A stretch of 64,000 bases of DNA, taken from NCBI GenBank assembly GCA_958352145.1, contig CATWNM010000003.1, positions 1 to 64,000 of the forward strand, read 5' to 3'. Below, one piece after another: positions 61,154-64,000 of this stretch. This stretch comes from an uncultured Eubacteriales bacterium. Lineage in GTDB: Bacteria; Bacillota; Clostridia; Oscillospirales; CAG-272. Positions within the stretch are counted from its first letter, which is position 1. Every line of letters begins with the position of its first letter. The position numbers and the translations under genes were made by a program. Under the pieces are notes generated by a model, which saw only the letters and a program-made list of their open reading frames with translations, was not told the DNA's origin and ran no database searches.

Positions 61154-61741
61154 TCAGTTTGCAACCTTAACCATCGCATGCCGGATGACCTTATCGCCTT
61201 TTTTGTAGCCTTTTTGAAACACTTCCACGATCGTCCCTTCGCCGAGCGACTCGTCTTCGACATGCATGACCGCATTGTGGAAGCGAGGGTCAAAGGAAGC
61301 CGTTTCAATCTCGGTCACGCCGAGCTTTTCCAGCGCATCCGCAAATGCCTTTACGGTCATTTTCACGCCTTCAAGCACTTTTGCTCCATCCTCAAAGGAC
61401 GCGGCGCGCTCAATATTGTCCAGCACCGGAAGCAGCGCGTTGATTGCATCCGCATACGCGTCCGAATACGCGCTCTCGTGCTCCGCCCGGGACCGCTTGC
61501 GGAAATTATCGTATTCCGCCAGCACGCGCAGATATTTTTCATTCTGTCCGGCAAGCTCCTCTTCCTTCTTCGCCAGCGCCAGCCGAAGCGCCTCGATCTC
61601 ATTTTCCAGCTTTTTCTCGGCGCGGTTCTTTTTCGCTTTCGCGCTCTCTTTCTCCTCTGTCTGCCCGGCGGCCGCCTCTTGGGATTCCTGCGCGGAATCA
61701 GGCTCCGCCGCTGTCTGTGTGTCCTTTTCTTCTTCGGCCAT
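61154..61741 (-). CDS. grpE: Nucleotide exchange factor GrpE
   Basis: A 195-residue protein: an acidic, Gln/Glu-rich N-terminal tail, a long coiled coil (about 45-100), then the beta domain with MTVKAFADALEKLGV, FDPRFHNAVMHVEDE and VVEVFQKGYK. It releases ADP from DnaK. ATG 61741 is taken; TTG 61747 is an in-frame alternative. hrcA ends 14-20 bp upstream, so the two are in one operon. Confidence 0.95.
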   Translation of the reverse strand: MAEEEKDTQTAAEPDSAQESQEAAAGQTEEKESAKAKKNRAEKKLENEIEALRLALAKKEEELAGQNEKYLRVLAEYDNFRKRSRAEHESAYSDAYADAINALLPVLDNIERAASFEDGAKVLEGVKMTVKAFADALEKLGVTEIETASFDPRFHNAVMHVEDESLGEGTIVEVFQKGYKKGDKVIRHAMVKVAN

Positions 61742-61761
61742 CTCCAAAGTTTTCCTTTCTG

Positions 61762-62841
61762 TTATTCATCCGAGGACTGCGGCCGCCTTTTGGGTTCCTC
61801 CAGCATCCGCATCTCGTCACTAATCATCCGGCCGACCGATTCGGCCAGCGCGTCCACCGTAGACATCACCTTGGCATAATCCATGCGGCAGGGCCCGATC
61901 ACGCCGATTGCGCCGACCACTCTGCCGTTCTTCTTGATTTTTTTAACAACCAGCGTCGAATCGCTCATACTGCCGCCCGGATTTTCCTTGCCGATCAGAA
62001 CGCGCAACTCGTCGCCTTCCATACCGGATACCGCGTCGAGCAGACTATCCTTGCGTTCGATTTCTCCAAGCAGGCTTCGCAGCTTGCCGATATCCGCAAA
62101 CTCGGGATATTCAAGCAAACGCTCCACGCCGTCGAACTGCACCTCGCCGCCGCTCTGCTCAGCCATCACGGAATAGACTTCCTTCATCGCGGCCGAAAAC
62201 AGCCGCGCCTCGCTCCCCATAGCGGCCTCCGCCTGCATAAGCACCGGCAGCGTGATCTCCGCGGGCGTGCGCCCGGCGATATATTGGTTCAAAACCCCGG
62301 AAAGCAGCGCAGCGGCCGGGGGAAGCACATCAAACGGAAGCCGGAGATACCGCGTCTGCGCGCTGCCGCTGCCCGAAAGCAAGACAAGAACCAGATTACG
62401 GCTGTCAAAATACATGACCTCAAAACGCAGGATCTTGGACATCTCCGCACGCGGCTTGATCGCCACCGCCGTATAATTGGTCATACTGCCTGCAAGTCTC
62501 GACGCCTCGGTAAGAATATTGTCCAATTCCTGACGTTTGCTGCGCAGGCGCTCGGCGACAAGATCGGTCTCGGCGCGGGTTTTTTTATACTCGTCCGCCA
62601 AACAATCCACATAAAAACGATAGCCTGCCCCGCTTGGGATCCGCCCCGCCGAGGTGTGCGGCTGTTCCAAATAGCCCAGCGCCTCCAGCGCGGCCATCTC
62701 ATTGCGTATCGTTGCAGGCGAACAGTTCGGCATCCGGGTTTGAGCGATATATTTCGAGCCGACCGGCTCGCCGCCCTCGACATAAGCCTCGACAACCGCA
62801 CGCAGGATCTGCGCCTGACGCTTGCTCAGATTATGCTCCAA
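61762..62841 (-). CDS. hrcA: Heat-shock repressor HrcA
   Basis: A 359-residue repressor that binds CIRCE and is kept active by GroEL. The winged-helix domain contains SKRQAQILRAVVEAYVEGGEPVGS and SPATIRNEMAALEALGYLEQPHTSAGR (residues about 5-65); the C-terminal GAF-like half dimerises. The start is probably TTG 62841, because AAGGAGG (complement of 62851-62857) is correctly placed for it. ATG 62862 would lie before that site and overlap the CIRCE arm. Confidence 0.94.
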   Translation of the reverse strand: MEHNLSKRQAQILRAVVEAYVEGGEPVGSKYIAQTRMPNCSPATIRNEMAALEALGYLEQPHTSAGRIPSGAGYRFYVDCLADEYKKTRAETDLVAERLRSKRQELDNILTEASRLAGSMTNYTAVAIKPRAEMSKILRFEVMYFDSRNLVLVLLSGSGSAQTRYLRLPFDVLPPAAALLSGVLNQYIAGRTPAEITLPVLMQAEAAMGSEARLFSAAMKEVYSVMAEQSGGEVQFDGVERLLEYPEFADIGKLRSLLGEIERKDSLLDAVSGMEGDELRVLIGKENPGGSMSDSTLVVKKIKKNGRVVGAIGVIGPCRMDYAKVMSTVDALAESVGRMISDEMRMLEEPKRRPQSSDE

Positions 62842-62862
62842 GATACCCAACCTCCTTCGCAT

Positions 62863-62889
62863 TTAGCACTCCTAGGTTCCAAGTGCTAA
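62863..62889 (-). promoter_or_regulatory. CIRCE operator of the heat-shock operon
   Basis: TTAGCACTC, 9-bp spacer, AAGTGCTAA. The consensus second arm is GAGTGCTAA, so there is one mismatch. It lies just upstream of the hrcA ribosome site. A lone half-site GGTGCTAAA occurs at 62999-63006. Confidence 0.93.
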
Positions 62890-62900
62890 ACCTTGATTCA

Positions 62901-62929
62901 AATGTACCACCTAAGCCGCATTTTGTCAA
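62901..62929 (-). promoter_or_regulatory. Promoter of the heat-shock operon
   Basis: Minus-strand TTGACA (62929-62924) and TACATT (62906-62901) with a 17-bp spacer. The CIRCE element starts 11 bp downstream of the -10 box, a usual position for HrcA repression. Confidence 0.75.
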
Positions 62930-63018
62930 GTGTTTTTCTCAATATTTTTTGTGATTTTTGGGTGAAAATCCAAAATTATTTGCAATTGTAACATCCAGGT
63001 GCTAAATCAATCAAAATA

Positions 63019-63053
63019 AAAAAGTTCCCGCCCCTAGCCGCGGAAACTTTTTA
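63019..63053 (-). terminator. Terminator after the superoxide reductase gene
   Basis: On the minus strand AAAGTTTCCGC pairs with GCGGGAACTTT, followed by TTTTA. Confidence 0.8.
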
Positions 63054-63067
63054 AAACCATCAGACAA

Positions 63068-63448
63068 TTAAACATCCGTTTTCCACAAGCCGTGCAGATT
63101 GCAGTATGCATAAACGGCAACCGGCCTCTCGTCGGAAAGCACAAAAGTCACGACAGGTTTGCTTTCAGCATCAAGGCATTTGCGATGGCCGCCTCGATCC
63201 GTCTGAAGGTATACCCACAAAATGCTGTGCGCTTCTGTCATAGGATGCGCCACCGAACTGACTTCCACCTTAACTGTGTCGCCGTCTACGGTTACCACGG
63301 GAACATGCTTTTCGCGGCTTGCTTCGGACGCACCAGGCTCAAGATGAGTCATTTCCTGACCACAGCACATCATAGGCACGCCGGCATCGTGAATCAAACC
63401 GGCCAGATTGCCGCAATGCCGGCAGATATAAAATCGGCTTTCACACAT
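63068..63448 (-). CDS. dfx: Desulfoferrodoxin-type superoxide reductase
   Basis: A 126-residue protein. The N-terminal desulforedoxin domain binds iron through CRHCGN (about residues 9-12) and the CC pair in MMCCGQE (about 28-29). The catalytic SOR iron site uses His in REKHVPV, two in VAHPMTEAHSI, and the Cys and His of AYCNLHGLW. It reduces superoxide to peroxide without making oxygen, as usual in anaerobes. ATG 63448 follows GGAGG. It is monocistronic. Confidence 0.93.
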   Translation of the reverse strand: MCESRFYICRHCGNLAGLIHDAGVPMMCCGQEMTHLEPGASEASREKHVPVVTVDGDTVKVEVSSVAHPMTEAHSILWVYLQTDRGGHRKCLDAESKPVVTFVLSDERPVAVYAYCNLHGLWKTDV

Positions 63449-63626
63449 CGTTTTATCCTCCAATTTGTTTTGTTTTGAATGCGTCGTATCCGCCGCCGGA
63501 AAAACAAAGATTCTGCGGCGGGCTCATAAAATAGTATGCGATGAAAAAAGAATATTTTGCGGTTTGGAACAAATATTTTTGCATACGCGCCGGGATATGT
63601 ATTTTGAGCTTTATCGCATTTTGTTA

Positions 63627-63673
63627 TTGACATATGATAAAAACCGCTGTATAGTTATCCTATGATAAAAACG
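63627..63673 (+). promoter_or_regulatory. Promoter and direct repeats before the DUF134 gene
   Basis: TTGACA (63627-63632) and TATAGT (63650-63655) are 17 bp apart. TATGATAAAAAC occurs at 63634 and again at 63661, 27 bp apart, straddling the -10 box; this is a possible operator for the encoded DNA-binding protein. Confidence 0.65.
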
Positions 63674-63691
63674 ATGCGGGGTGGGTTGAAA

Positions 63692-64000
63692 ATGTCAAGG
63701 CCGAGAAAATGCAGAAAAGTTTGCCGGCTGCCGCAAACGAATGAGTTCAGACCGTTGCATGAAACAAGGGAATTTACTGTTCTGACGATAGACGAATACG
63801 AAGCGATACGGCTGATTGACAAAGAAGGCTTTTCTCAAAAAGAAGCCGCCGGATATATGCAGGTATCCCGTCCGACGGTACAGCAGATATACAATTCAGC
63901 CCGGAGCAAACTCGCAAACGCTTTAGTCGGCGGTACCGGTATCCGCATCGAGGGCGGCGACTATACGCTTTGCGACGGCAAAGAAATGCAGTGCGGCTGC
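63692..64000 (+). CDS. DUF134 (UPF0251) DNA-binding protein, 3' end outside window
   Basis: The first 103 residues are present: MSRPRKCRKVCRLPQTNEF, then FTVLTIDEYEAIRLIDKEGFSQ and EAAGYMQVSRPTVQQIYN, the sigma-70 region 4-like helix-turn-helix of the DUF134 family, and a cysteine pair in MQCGC at the edge. Members often neighbour dinitrogenase iron-molybdenum cofactor-like proteins; the downstream context is cut off. ATG 63692 has GGGGTGGG upstream. Confidence 0.85.
   Translation, partial: MSRPRKCRKVCRLPQTNEFRPLHETREFTVLTIDEYEAIRLIDKEGFSQKEAAGYMQVSRPTVQQIYNSARSKLANALVGGTGIRIEGGDYTLCDGKEMQCGC

Noticed and set aside
61444..62889. 481-codon open frame antisense to grpE and hrcA
   Set aside because: Shadow frame crossing two real genes and the CIRCE element; no ribosome site.

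Overview
The window reads as chromosomal DNA of a spore-forming, anaerobic, Gram-positive bacterium of the class Clostridia with moderately high GC. Evidence for this is a spoVAC-spoVAD-spoVAEb operon, a 23-codon spoVM-like gene, the hrcA-grpE-dnaK-dnaJ-prmA heat-shock block with a CIRCE operator, superoxide reductase instead of superoxide dismutase, a GGGtGRT-family protein, and Shine-Dalgarno sites before nearly every gene. No species can be named from the sequence alone. No CRISPR array, intact insertion sequence, prophage or rRNA gene was seen.

Layout. 1-5.1 kb (+): end of thymidylate kinase, a DJ-1 protein, 5-formyl-THF cyclo-ligase, a CPBP protease, MltG with a repeat-rich cytoplasmic tail, and a zinc-ribbon protein. 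5.2-5.8 kb: divergent ribbon-helix-helix (RHH) genes around an operator-rich gap. 6.1-12.6 kb (+): uvrB, uvrA, tmcAL and DUF1294. 12.85-19.5 kb (+): a complete phosphate regulon, pstSCAB-phoU-phoB-phoR, behind four Pho-box-like repeats; its PstS has its two halves in swapped order. 19.5-20.1 kb: a second divergent RHH pair related to the first. 20.3-22.1 kb (-): spoVA genes. 22.3-27.7 kb (-): asnB, a D-aspartate-ligase-like ATP-grasp gene, an aspartate/glutamate racemase and murE, together a probable D-Asx cross-bridge pathway for peptidoglycan. 27.96-28.45 kb: two tRNA-Leu genes around a small membrane-protein gene. 28.5-34.7 kb: an accessory segment between tRNA-Leu and tRNA-Ala with a truncated MATE gene, a GNAT gene, a full MATE gene behind a leader-peptide attenuator, a deleted cytidylate-kinase-like gene, a DUF2935 gene and a broken ABC ATPase gene.

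35-41.9 kb: a TetR gene diverges from an MMPL transporter gene coupled to a 1193-residue GLUG-repeat surface protein; a perfect 18-bp inverted repeat lies in the gap. 42-43.8 kb (-): polysaccharide deacetylase and a ClpP-like TepA protein. 43.9-46.3 kb (+): pduL, a NifU-like scaffold and GGGtGRT. 46.5-48.8 kb (-): a duplicated DUF1538 membrane protein with two P-II-like proteins. 49-54.4 kb (-): an ABC exporter, an SPFH protein, an M24 peptidase, an endonuclease-IV-like protein and YqeG. 54.6-56.4 kb (+): a GH18 enzyme with SLH domains. 56.5-62.9 kb (-): spoVM, a 52-residue membrane protein, prmA, dnaJ, dnaK, grpE and hrcA. 63-64 kb: superoxide reductase (-) and the start of a DUF134 gene (+).

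The most interesting units are the predicted D-Asx cross-bridge cluster with a MurE lacking the arginine of the DAP motif, the DUF1538/P-II operon, the PduL/NifU-like/GGGtGRT operon, the TetR-MMPL-GLUG system, the paired RHH loci, the permuted PstS and the attenuated MATE gene. Functional statements rest on motif recognition and recalled family sequences; no database search or computation was run.
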